From positions 55,439,676-55,503,675 of the forward strand of contig CM049316.1 in NCBI GenBank assembly GCA_026874595.1: 64,000 nucleotides of DNA, written 5' to 3'. The position numbers and the translations under genes are program-made. Below, piece by piece: positions 59,401 to 63,296 of this stretch (the first letter of the stretch is position 1; every line of letters begins with the position of its first letter). Under the pieces are notes generated by a model. It had not been told where the DNA came from. It made no database searches and saw nothing but the letters and a program-made list of their open reading frames with translations. This DNA is from Sipunculus nudus (taxonomy: Eukaryota > Annelida > Sipuncula > Golfingiida > Sipunculidae).

Positions 59401-61353
59401 TCATACAAAATTATCTAAGATTCTATTTCAATTTGATTCCAATTAATACAATCTTCCTTTCCAATCAAATTCAATTCCCATTCATACAATATCAACTTAA
59501 AGTATATTTAGTTTCAATTCCAATTCATACAATCTTCCTTTCATTTCAATTTAAAACAAATTCCCACAATATTTACTTCAATTCCAATTAAATACAATTC
59601 CAGTTCAAACAATTAATTTTCCTTTCAATTATAATTCAATCTAAAATTGACATTAGGTCTGATATCATTCTTTAACTGGTCTGTTTAGAAGGTTACTAAA
59701 TGGTTATAAACTACTACTGACCAGCATTTGCACCATGAGACTCCCTTCTCGTTCAAATTTTGTAAACGACTGTGCGATTTCCTCTTTTTCACGACGGATG
59801 GAGGCGCGCACATTTATGTGCTTGTGGTATAGTTTCAGTATGTTTATTTGAACCTGGACAACCATGTTTGGATGGATTTTAGCCGGAGCTGTGATGAAAT
59901 ATGTCCTGTAAAAGAAACAAAAATCTTAAGTTAATCTTTAAATATAATATAACTAGTACAGTTAAAAGAATAAATTTTAATAATTTCATTAATATATAAA
60001 ATAGATTAAAAAAAAAAATATGGATTAACACCAAGAATTTAACAAGACAGAATAAGTCCTGAAAAGGGATTTTATTTCTTAATCTGCCAGTCTTTTTCAA
60101 ATAAGATGTAAAAATTTTACCGTTCAAATTTAATTTACAGCAGTTTTACTCATAAAACTATTACTTGTATTTCATGAAATTTATACAAATTTAATTAAGG
60201 TTAAACTGAACCTGTTTTCACCATGGGAGTGAATGTAAACTTCATTGTGACAGATAATTATACATCTCTCCCCAAATATATGTGGTTAGAGCTGAAATTT
60301 TCTTCTTTTTCTGCACCACACTATATAACTATAAATAACATGTGTGACATCAGTGTGGAAAAATAGTTTGAAATAAGAAAAACTGATCAAAGTAAATGTT
60401 CCCAATTTATTCATTTAATAAAACTAACAATGTAAAATTTCATGGATCTCAACAGAAACAGTCTACAATTATACCTCTAATTTTGTTTACCTATTTTTAT
60501 TATAATGATAACTGCACCATAATTAGCTTCTTGTAAGACAAAATGCTGTATTTACTTTTCTAAAAGTTTTGTTTGTAATTATGAATTGGATTTACAAAAT
60601 CAAAATCAAGTATATGTTATACATCTGTATTCAAATTTTGTCAGAAATATTGTTCTATATGATCTGTATTATTTTCATTAAAAAAATTATCAGTTATATA
60701 TTGCAGTTAATAATATAATGACAATGTTAATAGTAACAACATGAATAAAAAAATTAGCTTCCATGGTACCATATGATATGATATGTGGCACTTTTGTAAT
60801 CTAACCAAATTTATCTTTGGTTTAATAATAAGTTATACAATATGTATAGATTTGTGTGGAAATGTCTACAAATAAATTTTGATTATCTATTTTTTTTTTG
60901 CTTTTATGAAAACAAATGTACAAATTAAAAATTATATTTAATGAGATAAATTAATTATTTTATGACTTATTAATATTATTTAATAGTGTGCTAGCTATGC
61001 TAATATGTATCAAATTCCTATACAAGTAAACAAATAAGTCAGAAACATTTTTATCTTTCTTCCGTATGTTTTAAATAAAATGATCCAGTCAGAATTTTAT
61101 AAAATATGAAGAAAATAATTGTGCACTATTCATGAATTGTTTAATAATAGTTCAGACGGGTTTCTGAACTTGGTGGTAATTAACAGGGATTTCCGCTTAA
61201 TTAAATAGAACAACTGAGCATAAAAGTATGTCACAGGTAATAAACGTTGACTTACGGTTCTCTGGGCAGAGGATAACCTGAGCTGGCCTGGCCATTGGTC
61301 CCCGAAGTCCACAAACATAATATAACAAACACACCTAGTAACTTCAACAACAT
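11264..61353 (-). CDS. Mcr: Macroglobulin complement-related (Mcr/Tep6-like) gene, 36 coding exons, 1604 aa
   Basis: Thirty-six minus-strand segments, all bounded by GT and AG, join into 4815 nt with no frame break, giving 1604 residues plus a TGA stop. Domain order: signal peptide (1-21), MG1-MG6 (about 33-695), LDLa (714-751), MG7 (about 770-900), CUB/TED (about 904-1399), receptor-binding MG8 (about 1400-1541), and a Cys-rich C-terminus with a hydrophobic end (1542-1604). The thioester motif GCGEQ reads GSADQ at 1027-1031, so no thioester can form. Many N-glycosylation sequons are present. An LDLa between MG6 and MG7 together with a lost thioester Cys is the signature of Drosophila Mcr/Tep6, known as a septate-junction component and immune factor. 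A CD109-like or generic TEP label is the alternative. Function here is inferred from the family. Expression and UTR exons cannot be seen. Confidence 0.93.
12396..12409. repeat. Poly-G tract in intron 35
   Basis: A long run of G on the plus strand. Similar runs occur at about 3481, 18762, 46521 and 49062, with C-runs at 19883, 52645, 58694 and 62881. Intron 35 (11455-12597) holds nothing else recognisable. Confidence 0.9.
12598..12706 (-). CDS. Mcr: Mcr exon 35: receptor-binding domain end
   Basis: Residues 1506-1541. CVNVRLDRWFPVANMTIQHK then RVFDYYEPG matches 'Cv.f.......v.n..pa.vkvyDYYep'. Acceptor CATTACAG, donor GTGAGT, phase 0 to phase 1. Confidence 0.95.
12891..13258 (-). mobile_element. 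SINE family C, copy 1 (intron 34)
   Basis: Shares 'ggaggcaaccagctccat', 'tgcttgcttaac', 'tacatctgcaga.ttccattc', 'gacaggg' and 'aagcctgcagagc' with 63297-63690 and 41995-42675. The high-coordinate end (minus-strand 5') is the tRNA-like head with a degenerate B box near 13190. Confidence 0.65.
13599..13773 (-). CDS. Mcr: Mcr exon 34: receptor-binding domain core
   Basis: Residues 1447-1505. SGMAVLEFDHPTGYKITNDV and NRKIVFYFDY match the diagnostic 'sgMaildi.lpsGf......l' and 'k.vvlYfD' of the A2M receptor-binding domain. Acceptor TTCCACAG, donor GTGAGT, ends in phase 0. Confidence 0.96.
13774..14435. other. Intron 33, nothing recognised
   Basis: AT-rich sequence without a repeat copy that I recognise. 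Confidence 0.5.
14436..14578 (-). CDS. Mcr: Mcr exon 33: receptor-binding domain (MG8), first part
   Basis: Residues 1400-1446. LATSVNVEYP and YFDVGIEQYQFSGKNFSIMN end in ITACAK, the 'f.l.v........l.i.tC.ry' half of the A2M receptor-binding fold. Sequons NFS and NIT. Acceptor ACTTTTAG, donor GTAAGT, phase 0 to phase 2. Confidence 0.93.
17399..17544. repeat. Tandem duplication, units of 71 and 75 bp
   Basis: AAATAAAGTGCAAATTGAAG through CAATTTTCCTCTAAGAT is present twice back to back. The second copy differs mainly by a 4-base insertion (CATG), so the event is recent. Confidence 0.92.
17780..19666 (+). mobile_element. Helentron/Pearl-like non-autonomous element, copy A
   Basis: Starts AAGGGACCTATGGGTCACTG followed by TGCTCAGCTGACC and ends with an (ACGG)n microsatellite (19563-19612) then the hairpin AGCTCAGATGACT / AGTCAGCTGAGCT (19633-19661) and AAAAAT. 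The same ends flank 47230-50627. A terminal tetranucleotide run plus a hairpin is the plan known from bivalve Pearl / Helentron-derived elements. The class assignment is inference. Confidence 0.6.
19965..20060. repeat. Direct repeat of a CACGTG-containing block
   Basis: ACACGCCAGAC-(T/C)(T/C)-AGTCACGTGAACCTTG occurs twice, 55 bases apart. Each copy has a palindromic E-box CACGTG. Lies in a locally CpG-richer stretch of intron 32. Confidence 0.85.
20510..21970. repeat. Diverged tandem array (about 330-365 bp) with ACCTGTACAGGT palindromes
   Basis: Palindromic cores at 20557, 20883-20894, 21250-21261 and 21604-21615, with a decayed one near 21938. Each is flanked by several TTTACCTG/TTACC words, and between them by 'gtgca..ttaca...ataaatt' stretches shared by the units. 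The cores combine CACCTG/CAGGTG E-box words with splice-donor-like CAGGTAAG/CAGGTGAGT. Confidence 0.75.
22699..22761 (-). CDS. Mcr: Mcr exon 32: CUB return segment
   Basis: Residues 1379-1399, including SVRGRAQGTGLAMMQ, which matches 'v.a.G.G.al.q....Yn'. A 63-nt exon, phase 0 on both sides. It is followed in gene sense by the largest intron (8120 bases). Confidence 0.93.
23230..23574. mobile_element. PIF/Harbinger-like MITE, family 1, copy 1 (intron 31)
   Basis: 345 bp with terminal inverted repeats GGCCAAAAAAA...GGTTCTCAGGCAC. Flanked by TTA on the left and TCA on the right, a decayed 3-bp target duplication. Inverted relative of 58641-58988. Non-coding. Confidence 0.78.
23614..23775 (-). 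CDS. Mcr: Mcr exon 31: TED end / CUB return
   Basis: Residues 1325-1378. DSIVALEALTEYAKQD directly follows 'STQ' of exon 30 and matches 'DTvvALqALaeya'. The rest, with NWTRRVRLDRSNW, is the start of the CUB return segment. 54 codons, phase 0. Acceptor TTTCAG, donor GTCAGT. Confidence 0.95.
23776..24623. other. Intron 30, nothing recognised
   Basis: Unique AT-rich sequence. Confidence 0.5.
24624..24856 (-). CDS. Mcr: Mcr exon 30: TED, late helices
   Basis: Residues 1247-1324. HAVHATSYGLLTYLRRF, then MKWLQTMRNTYSAHASTQ match 'vE.TaYaLLa.l......piv.WL...rn..GgF.STQdtvvAl'. Acceptor CTTTAG, donor GTAAAA, ends in phase 0. Confidence 0.96.
25541..25735 (+). mobile_element. tRNA-derived SINE, family B (intron 29)
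   Basis: The head carries an A-box-like GTAAAGGCTCGGCAGTCTC and a clear B box GGGTTTGATTCCC, then a conserved-looking body (tctccggtttcctcaacccc) and an AT-rich end. It does not fold as a full tRNA and lacks an acceptor stem, so it is a SINE and not a tRNA gene. Confidence 0.72.
25940..26114 (-). CDS. Mcr: Mcr exon 29: TED
   Basis: Residues 1189-1246. EYIERHMQNLTDPFQTALVT then YALHRAGS matches 'a..yLe.....l.d.Y.lAlvtYAL.la'. Ends in phase 1 on donor GTATGT. Acceptor TTATTAG. Confidence 0.95.
26205..26535. repeat. Semi-palindromic repeat rich in TGGTCTGG/CCAGACCA (intron 28)
   Basis: Repeated and inverted words (accagaccacct, ctggactgg, ggtctgg) at both ends with an AT-rich centre, as in a MITE. 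Exact ends were not determined. Confidence 0.5.
27000..27101 (-). CDS. Mcr: Mcr exon 28: TED
   Basis: Residues 1155-1188. SNISITAYVLITLASTDRV corresponds to 'v.LTAyvliaL.e'. 34 codons, phase 0 on both sides. Its acceptor and first 19 or so bases are copied 489 bases upstream in the intron (see the tandem duplication). The donor GTAAATATG is the weakest of the gene. Confidence 0.93.
27081..28058. repeat. 489-bp tandem duplication spanning the exon 28 acceptor
   Basis: 27081-27569 and 27570-28058 are near-identical, with small indels and a few substitutions. The first copy includes the start of exon 28 with its acceptor. The second copy carries the same acceptor and the first 19 or so exon bases as a non-functional duplicate within intron 27. 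Confidence 0.93.
28757..28931 (-). CDS. Mcr: Mcr exon 27: TED
   Basis: Residues 1096-1154. GTAFILRVLNYA follows Trp1096 and matches 'WlTAfvlr.f..a', and LLNRMMLWLCDQRDFTSGAF matches 'l..a..WL...Q...Gsf'. The downstream catalytic-His block 'H..mqGG' of active TEPs is absent (YDRKMQ instead). Donor GTAGGT is weaker than average. Confidence 0.94.
28973..29400 (+). mobile_element. Hairpin-ended (GACA)n element, copy 1 (intron 26)
   Basis: Body matches 33478-34822. Near the right end is a (GACA)n-rich tract (about 29320-29355), then the hairpin TGTCCCCTGTTCCTT / AAGGAAGCAGGGGACA (29365-29397). Same plan as copies A and B of the (ACGG)n elements but with unrelated sequence. Confidence 0.68.
29853..30190 (-). 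mobile_element. tRNA-derived SINE, family A, copy 2
   Basis: Clear copy of 1-345 in the same orientation, inside Mcr intron 26. The tRNA-like head has GGTTAAGGGAACTGGACT (A box) and GGGTTCATGTCAC (B box). It is more diverged in the tRNA part than copy 1. Confidence 0.7.
30744..30831 (-). CDS. Mcr: Mcr exon 26: TED
   Basis: Residues 1067-1095, containing LQRQMGYFNGTAGYFSMF and ending PTPSVW. It matches the TED 'gyqrqL.yk..DGSfsaf......sTWLTAf' helix-loop. Takes phase 1 to phase 2. Acceptor TTTTCCAG, donor GTTAGT. Confidence 0.94.
30867..31044. mobile_element. pogo-like MITE, 178 bp (intron 25)
   Basis: Ends CAGTGAAAC.../...TTTACTG form terminal inverted repeats together with TATGACCACC and GGTGGTCATA inside. 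Flanked by TA on both sides. CAGT ends plus a TA target fit pogo/Tc1-type MITEs. Confidence 0.7.
32128..32407. mobile_element. hAT-like MITE, 280 bp (intron 25)
   Basis: Terminal inverted repeats CAGTGCTGGAGGTCTTGAG and (inverted) CAGTGTTGTAGATGATCAAG. Flanked by 8-bp target duplications GTAGGAAC and GTAGGAAA (one mismatch), as expected for hAT elements. Non-coding. Confidence 0.78.
32470..32658 (-). CDS. Mcr: Mcr exon 25: degenerate thioester motif
   Basis: Residues 1004-1066. GDVVGPGF and MKPYGSADQNMYNLAVNLY align with 'GD..gp....l..lPyGCGEQNM..faPn.y'. At the thioester site (residues 1027-1031, bases 32576-32590) Cys is Ser, Gly is Ala and Glu is Asp; only the first Gly and the Gln remain. 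The fold markers around it are conserved, so this is loss of chemistry rather than decay of the gene. Confidence 0.96.
33050..33221 (-). CDS. Mcr: Mcr exon 24: CUB, leading to TED
   Basis: Residues 947-1003. YDGVNNYLHTPFLIDLVSQG matches the family's 'v.pEGv......vlLD' element that leads from CUB to the thioester domain. It ends in phase 1 (donor GTCAGT) inside the Gly codon that opens the GD.VGP block of exon 25. Confidence 0.92.
33370..33465. repeat. (AAT)n microsatellite (intron 23)
   Basis: Interrupted AATAAT/ATAATA runs. Confidence 0.9.
33478..34822 (+). mobile_element. Hairpin-ended (GACA)n element, copy 2, interrupted (intron 23)
   Basis: Two halves (33478-33604 and 34494-34822) match 28973-29400 continuously. 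An 889-bp insertion separates them. Right end: (GACA/GACG)n at about 34694-34780 and a hairpin at 34789-34821. Confidence 0.7.
33605..34493. mobile_element. pogo-like MITE nested in the hairpin-ended element
   Basis: Ends CGGTGAAACTCCTCTTAGCC and (inverted) CATTGTAACTCCTACTTGCA are diverged terminal inverted repeats of the CAGTGAAACTCC type. The right flank is TA; the left TA has decayed to T. The uninterrupted sequence CAAGTATTTTATGTCCAC at 29094 shows the empty site. Frames inside (e.g. minus 34155-34442) are not recognised as transposase. Confidence 0.72.
35039..35167 (-). CDS. Mcr: Mcr exon 23: MG7/CUB junction
   Basis: Residues 904-946. It includes QIPILPVKDGCVTVTITGAT, the 'i.P...G.v.itv.a' stretch that enters the CUB domain. 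43 codons, phase 0. Acceptor ATAAACAG, donor GTAAGT. Confidence 0.92.
35779..35895 (-). CDS. Mcr: Mcr exon 22: MG7 end
   Basis: Residues 865-903, reading CLVTLHDSDDYRFVIVEDYG at the start. It corresponds to the last MG7 strands before the CUB fold. Acceptor TATTTCAG, donor GTAAGT, 39 codons, phase 0. Confidence 0.91.
36248..36361 (-). CDS. Mcr: Mcr exon 21: MG7
   Basis: Residues 827-864. FYMRAEAPDTAKKGEQIGVR then IGLFNYW matches 'f.....lP.sv.rGEq..l.v.vfNYl', with the Mcr-like 'RAEAP..C..GEQIG' flavour. 38 codons, phase 0 on both sides. Confidence 0.95.
36690..38190. repeat. 39-bp minisatellite, roughly 35-40 copies (intron 20)
   Basis: The unit consensus is roughly TTTTGGGTAAATGCACTC then TTCTATGGTAAAAGCA then TTTCAGA, with much variation between copies. 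Because 39 is a multiple of three, 13-residue periodic frames open on both strands (FWVNAL... on plus). These are not genes. Confidence 0.95.
38259..38376 (-). CDS. Mcr: Mcr exon 20: MG7 start
   Basis: Residues 787-826. It includes VSVPDEPMSWVSSAFSISRD, a clear match to the conserved 'vtvPDtiTsWva.afsis'. Acceptor TCTCACAG, donor GTAAGT, ends in phase 0. The 39-bp minisatellite lies in the next intron. Confidence 0.95.
38673..38781 (-). CDS. Mcr: Mcr exon 19: linker into MG7
   Basis: Residues 751-786. It completes the LDLa with its sixth Cys, then reads FNELGDWLWTGYF, equivalent to the family's 'FPetWlWe' segment. Acceptor CCATTCAG, donor GTCAGT, phase 1 to phase 2. Confidence 0.92.
38782..40051. 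other. Intron 18, with a possible 5' scrap of the (ACGG)n element
   Basis: GTCACCCATGTGTCATGTTG followed by CTCAGCTCAC near 39010-39043 resembles the left end of elements A and B. The rest is unique AT-rich DNA. Confidence 0.4.
40052..40168 (-). CDS. Mcr: Mcr exon 18: LDL-receptor class A module
   Basis: Residues 712-750. Cysteines 714, 723, 729, 736, 742 and 751 follow LDLa spacing, with acidic calcium-site residues in CWDGADE (742-748). The sixth Cys codon is split with exon 19. The exon is phase 1 on both sides, as is usual for exon-shuffled LDLa cassettes. An LDLa at this place is diagnostic for the Mcr subfamily. Confidence 0.96.
40169..40985. other. Intron 17, nothing recognised
   Basis: AT-rich. 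A stretch near 40660-40790 has 'accttgttagagggttgg' phrases resembling pogo-like MITE interiors, too decayed to call. Confidence 0.4.
40986..41034 (-). CDS. Mcr: Mcr exon 17: MG6 return strand
   Basis: Residues 696-711, a 49-nt exon reading FSGLILFTDANVTRIP, resembling the 'sGl.vltDa.v' strand seen in Mcr-type proteins. It ends in phase 1, just before the LDLa exon. Acceptor TTGTAG, donor GTAAGT. Confidence 0.9.
41225..41672 (+). mobile_element. Pearl-like element: three core units plus a (GACA)n tract (intron 16)
   Basis: Three diverged tandem units of about 120-145 bp share 'gggtgagc..tatgt..aaggt.aaaggtttt.gtcaaa', 'ggcttaaaatgggtccacaag' and 'ttttcaagaa'. They are followed by GGACAGACA repeats (41602-41652). 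Core repeats followed by a tetranucleotide run is the layout described for bivalve Pearl elements. Confidence 0.6.
41816..41953 (-). CDS. Mcr: Mcr exon 16: MG6 / bait-like segment
   Basis: Residues 650-695. Contains sequons NTSF and NTTF. It occupies the position of the bait or anaphylatoxin-like region, but no arginine-rich processing motif or anaphylatoxin Cys pattern is present. Acceptor ATTTCAG, donor GTAAGA, phase 0. Confidence 0.92.
41995..42680 (-). mobile_element. SINE family C, copy 2, interrupted by a MITE (intron 15)
   Basis: Flanks 41995-42102 and 42553-42680 together match 63297-63500 without a gap except for the inserted element. The tRNA-like head is missing (5'-truncated in minus sense). 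Confidence 0.75.
42103..42552. mobile_element. PIF/Harbinger-like MITE, 450 bp, inserted in SINE C
   Basis: Inverted ends GGCCGTATCCGCAC and (inverted) GGACGTGTCCGCAC, with many AAACCGGTTT words inside. Flanked by TTA on both sides (42100-42102 and 42553-42555). The related SINE at 63297 has a single TTA at the same point, so the target duplication is confirmed from an empty site. Confidence 0.9.
42917..43066 (-). CDS. Mcr: Mcr exon 15: MG6
   Basis: Residues 600-649. It contains TGSTDPGAYVGFSGVDYELW, matching 'a.pgs.vgl.avDksv.ll' of MG6, here in the Mcr-type 'SYVGLSGID' form. Acceptor TTTACTAG, donor GTGAGT, phase 0. Confidence 0.94.
43067..44317. other. Introns 14 and 13 around exon 14, nothing recognised
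   Basis: Apart from exon 14 (43529-43714) this stretch is unique AT-rich intronic DNA. Intron 12 (44381-44823) is the same. Confidence 0.5.
43529..43714 (-). CDS. Mcr: Mcr exon 14: MG5
   Basis: Residues 538-599. It carries ISATGNIVTGGVLD, then MMPQARMVVWHIYNSEVIAD, the highly conserved 'rG.iv..G' and 'maP.arllvYyv...gEvvaDs' strands of MG5. NGTT is a glycosylation sequon. Acceptor ATTTTAG, donor GTGAGT, phase 0. Confidence 0.95.
44318..44380 (-). CDS. Mcr: Mcr exon 13: MG5
   Basis: Residues 517-537, reading VDEYMVFTVKTNTFVDYVYY. It corresponds to the 'g....f.V.s....f.yyv' strands of MG5. 21 codons, phase 0 on both sides. Acceptor TTCTTTAG, donor GTAAGC. Confidence 0.9.
44824..44931 (-). CDS. 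Mcr: Mcr exon 12: MG4/MG5 boundary
   Basis: Residues 481-516. It includes FSRNYSPTNSYIYV, matching the family motif 'SpSnSYi.i' at the MG4/MG5 junction. Acceptor TTATTACAG, donor GTAAGTG, phase 0 on both sides. Confidence 0.94.
45114..45674. mobile_element. MITE with long inverted repeats, 561 bp (intron 11)
   Basis: Ends AGCCTGGGTC and (inverted) AGCCTTGGTC, flanked by TAA on both sides. Inside, 45120-45270 and 45420-45580 are inverted copies sharing CAAAATTTGGAC, GGAGCCTGTAC, TGCTTACAG and CCTGTACAG-like words. A TWA target suggests PIF/Harbinger. The frame at 45416-45904 is a by-product. Confidence 0.65.
45850..46820. repeat. Dispersed repeat, copy 1 (intron 11)
   Basis: 'atgcactggggcttctaaatacaccag', 'aatgtagtc', 'atatgttgga' and 'gagacaagtag' recur in the same order at 55555-55860. 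The longer copy here has extra sequence in the middle, including a G-run at 46521. Confidence 0.55.
47230..50627 (+). mobile_element. Helentron/Pearl-like element, copy B, with two sets of tandem core units (intron 11)
   Basis: Starts AGTGACCCATGGGTCATGAC then GCTCAGCTGACC. It contains about three units of about 280 bp (47550, 47830, 48110) and about six units of about 335 bp (48590, 48935, 49278, 49605, 49940, 50278), both starting with GGTGGCGCCACC-type words. It ends with ACGGACGGACAG repeats (50552-50575) and the hairpin AGCTCAGATGACT / AGTCAGCTGAGCT (50592-50620). Ends match copy A. No Rep/helicase frame is present. Confidence 0.65.
50847..51032 (-). CDS. Mcr: Mcr exon 11: MG4
   Basis: Residues 419-480. 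The exon carries a basic RPRR run (431-434) followed by a long MG4 strand ending KEDTLRIRVV. Phase 0 on both sides. The 5.9-kb intron 11 follows (minus sense, down to exon 12), filled with repeats. Acceptor CAATAG, donor GTAAGC. Confidence 0.92.
51033..51597. other. Intron 10, nothing recognised
   Basis: AT-rich intron between exons 11 and 10. Confidence 0.5.
51598..51720 (-). CDS. Mcr: Mcr exon 10: MG4, with a possible alternative donor
   Basis: Residues 378-418 when the distal donor GTAAGAG is used. A second consensus donor (GTGAGT) lies inside the exon; using it would end the exon at 51640 and drop exactly 14 codons without changing frame. Both forms read through into exon 11. Which one is used cannot be decided from sequence. 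Confidence 0.82.
51785..52015 (-). CDS. Mcr: Mcr exon 9: MG3 end and MG4 start
   Basis: Residues 301-377 (77 codons, phase 0 on both sides). The end reads SRTFKPGMPVDIY, the conserved 'yFKPGlPy' start of MG4. Acceptor CTTTACAG, donor GTGAGT. Intron 9 is only 64 bases long. Confidence 0.93.
52016..53435. other. Intron 8, nothing recognised beyond a C-run
   Basis: Only a C-run (52645-52657) and a stretch of TGTGTATGTGCATAAATGCA-like words near 53075-53150. No known repeat copy. Confidence 0.5.
53436..53559 (-). CDS. Mcr: Mcr exon 8: MG3
   Basis: Residues 259-300. It contains LSLGQPVKGTCKTKLEVRLP, the 'GkpVkGt..v.v.l' strand of MG3. Acceptor TTTTTTAG, donor GTAAGT, ends in phase 0. Confidence 0.92.
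54390..54474 (-). CDS. Mcr: Mcr exon 7: MG3
   Basis: Residues 231-258. It contains MEDHYAIAGVISAK, which corresponds to the family's 'v.d..l.g.I.AkYtyG' strand of MG3. Takes phase 1 to phase 2. Acceptor TTGTACAG, donor GTAAGT. Confidence 0.9.
54892..54931 (-). CDS. Mcr: Mcr exon 6: MG2/MG3 link
   Basis: Residues 218-230, a 40-nt micro-exon reading GSIYEKEFEVTEF, equivalent to the family's 'g...f.VkEYvLP.FeV' linker. Its small size makes it easy to miss. The acceptor CTTTTAG and donor GTAAGTTAAG are both good and the phase joins both neighbours correctly. Confidence 0.88.
55320..55448 (-). CDS. Mcr: Mcr exon 5: MG2
   Basis: Residues 175-217. The segment ends FGVWKIQVHAF, matching the family pattern 'GtWkI.v' that closes the MG2 sandwich. 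Exactly 43 codons, phase 0 on both sides. Acceptor ATTTTAG, donor GTAAGC. Confidence 0.92.
55555..55860. repeat. Dispersed repeat, copy 2 (intron 4)
   Basis: Shares ordered phrases with 45850-46820 ('atgcaccagggcttctgaatacaccag', 'aatgtggtc', 'atatgctgga', 'gagacaagtag'). Confidence 0.55.
56277..56347 (-). CDS. Mcr: Mcr exon 4: MG2
   Basis: Residues 151-174, starting VLFRVMPLETNLM, which follows directly on the 'KPxYxPGQ' motif as in all family members (V.FRv..l...L). A short 71-nt exon that takes phase 1 to phase 0, with a TTGGCAG acceptor and a GTAAGA donor. Confidence 0.92.
56437..56660 (+). mobile_element. 5' fragment of the (ACGG)n-hairpin family (intron 3)
   Basis: AAGGGACCCATGGGTCATGG then TGTTCAGCTGA matches the left ends at 17780 and 47230. 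The microsatellite and hairpin end are absent. The right limit is approximate. Confidence 0.5.
56697..56850 (-). mobile_element. SINE family C, fragment (intron 3)
   Basis: 'cacagtcttcccattaagcctgcacagagc', 'ctgggt' and 'tcagatgagattc' match 63550-63630. Confidence 0.6.
57294..57462 (-). CDS. Mcr: Mcr exon 3: end of MG1 and start of MG2
   Basis: Residues 95-150. It contains the superfamily hallmark VFIQTSKPHYRQGQK, equivalent to the vertebrate 'vfIQTDKPiYkPGQ' at the MG1/MG2 boundary. An N-glycosylation sequon (NETS) is present. Ends in phase 1 on donor GTAGCA. Confidence 0.95.
58641..58988. mobile_element. PIF/Harbinger-like MITE, family 1, copy 2 (intron 2)
   Basis: 348 bp with ends GGCAAGAAAAATTAAAAGGT...GGTTCTCAGGCAC and the inverted equivalent, flanked by TTA on both sides (58638-58640, 58989-58991). 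Inverted relative of 23230-23574; both have 'ggagctc' and 'tttagcaaaa' in the interior. Confidence 0.82.
59040..59660. repeat. AATTC/CATTCATACAATCTTCC minisatellite-like array (intron 2)
   Basis: Repeating phrases 'aattc(c)aattcatacaatcttcctttcaattcaattta' with irregular period of about 60-70 bases. Confidence 0.8.
59722..59905 (-). CDS. Mcr: Mcr exon 2: MG1 domain, first half
   Basis: Residues 33-94. It contains TYFITAPAKIHPNMVVQVQI, the family's N-terminal pattern (tAPk.l.pn....v.v). A polypyrimidine tract and TTACAG precede it and donor GTCAG follows. It restores frame exactly from exon 1 and ends in phase 0. Confidence 0.93.
59906..61255. other. Intron 1, nothing recognised
   Basis: Very AT-rich, without a repeat copy that I recognise. 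Confidence 0.5.
61256..61353 (-). CDS. Mcr: Mcr exon 1: start codon and signal peptide
   Basis: Residues 1-32. The ATG at 61353 has an in-frame TAA four codons upstream and A at -3, which fixes the start. MLLKLLGVFVILCLW is a classic signal-peptide core, with likely cleavage after about Gly21 (TNG/Q). The exon ends on donor GTAAG with two bases of a Pro codon (phase 2). A secreted or membrane-attached product is implied. Confidence 0.92.
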
Positions 61354-63290
61354 GATGGAAACTTATATATCAAAACCAAGTGTGCTTTCTTTTTAGAAAG
61401 CCATGGCTGCCATATTTGAAAATGCTGTGAGTCAGTACTGGTTTGATTATTAAACTAGCAAGTGGATCTTGGGACCTAATTTATTATCAGGTTGACCCAG
61501 GTATCCTGTTATCATAGTTAAGTAGGAGTGATAAAGTTGATAATGACTAAGGTGGGCAAGTCCATTTTATCAAAAGGGGGTGTTGATAGATCTTAACCCC
61601 CAGTAAATATTGAAAAATGATAAATTTCTATTTTAAAACCAATATGCAATACTGCTTGATTATCTTGGGGAAGTTTTCCAAATTAAATACAAATATTTCT
61701 ACACTGTTTTGATAAATAATGCAAAGGAGCCAAATAAACCTGACCACTTACCTCTATATGAGGATCAGATTGGATCGGTCATGCATACAGGGTTGTACTT
61801 AGTACCTTAATGATAAGGTATTCTATAAGAATGTACAGGGTACACAGGGTTAACCTGCTGGAACAATGTTAACACACTATCCTTGTTTGTCTTGCACATC
61901 ATGGAGTATTTAGAATGATCAAGATTTGTACCACTGTTATGTGTTTCCAGAACTTAAGTGAGTCATAGTCCATATAGGTGCTTGAAAATTCATTGTTAAA
62001 ACATTGTGGAGGAGAAAAATTGATAAAACCTCTATAATATTTAATCAAAGAATCTCAATTCACATATAAAATTGTTTAATCATTAACTTCTATAATATTT
62101 CATCAGTGCATCTTAATATACCAGTTATTATTATATTTACATATTTTTACTTCCAAAGTTCAATAATGTATGCATGGCATTATTTGGTTCCTGATAGGTG
62201 ATACATATTACAAGCATGCCAAGTGTTTCCTAACATTATTACATTCATTTTTTATATACATTTTGCTCTTCATAGTATTACTCATCAGGTTTGTTATAAA
62301 TAAATAATTACATAATCATAATGAATTTGTAGTCATTTTAAAAATTTGGTTTTTATTTTAAAATTTTATTTTACTTTAGCTCTCCACTGAAAAATAAACA
62401 AATATTTTAGTTAAAAACATTGTATCATATAATCTTTAAGGCAGTAACAAATTTAACAATATATAAAAAGATACTGAAAATTAATGTTATATTGTGATCT
62501 GTTCACATATGTATAGTAAACTTTAGAAAGAAACAAACATGTTTATATACAGCTCATATTGATGATGTCCTTGTGAAATGAGTTTAAGAATAATAAACCA
62601 TTTTGTAGAATTGTAATCTTGTGATCTGTTACATGACCATGACACTAATGCCAAATGATATATTACAATTAAGTATATGGTTTAAAAAAACAAGTAATTA
62701 TATTTCCAGTATATGTTTAGATATGAAATATATTTCATAATAAACTGAGAAATGGAACCAAGTCTTTCCTTCTAATTATCAATATATAATTTTTCATATA
62801 TAAATACATTCTCTGAATAGAAGGGAGGATGATTACATTGACCATCACCCCCCTTGCAGAAAGTGTGGGGGGTATATACCCCCATCCCCCCCCCCTGTAT
62901 TGATGCCCCTGAATAAACAGGAAACACTTTTTAATTTGGGTTTTGAAAACTATACTAAAAAAATTATACTGAATGACAGTTTAATTCTAATTAATGACAT
63001 TTAAAGTGATCCATAAATGATATATATAATATTTCCATGTACTTGAAAAGCTGACTGAGACGGGATAAGTACGGACTTTGCAAGAAAATTCTGGTTTTTA
63101 GAATTCGATTTCTTAGTACAAGTCGCGACTTCTACAACGACTTTTACGGTAGCACAATGTGTGGCCTGTATACTGGTATCCTGTTTTCTCCATGTTACAC
63201 ATAACAAATCACATATTTTATGCCTTAATATGGCTGTATAATACTGACTCCTAGTTCAAGCCTTAGGGTTGTTGTCCGATCTTTTTTTAA
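61354..63290. other. Upstream of Mcr: no gene, no clear promoter element
   Basis: AT-rich unique DNA with a C/G-rich imperfect palindrome near 62845-62900. A 5' UTR exon further upstream cannot be excluded. No TATA or initiator arrangement convincing enough to call. Confidence 0.5.
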
Positions 63291-63296
63291 AACAAA

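Larger units (their letters stand above)
57463..59721. other. Intron 2, repeats at both ends of the right half
   Basis: 57463-58640 is unique AT-rich DNA without recognised content. The right half holds the MITE at 58641 and the AATTC-rich array at 59040. Confidence 0.6.
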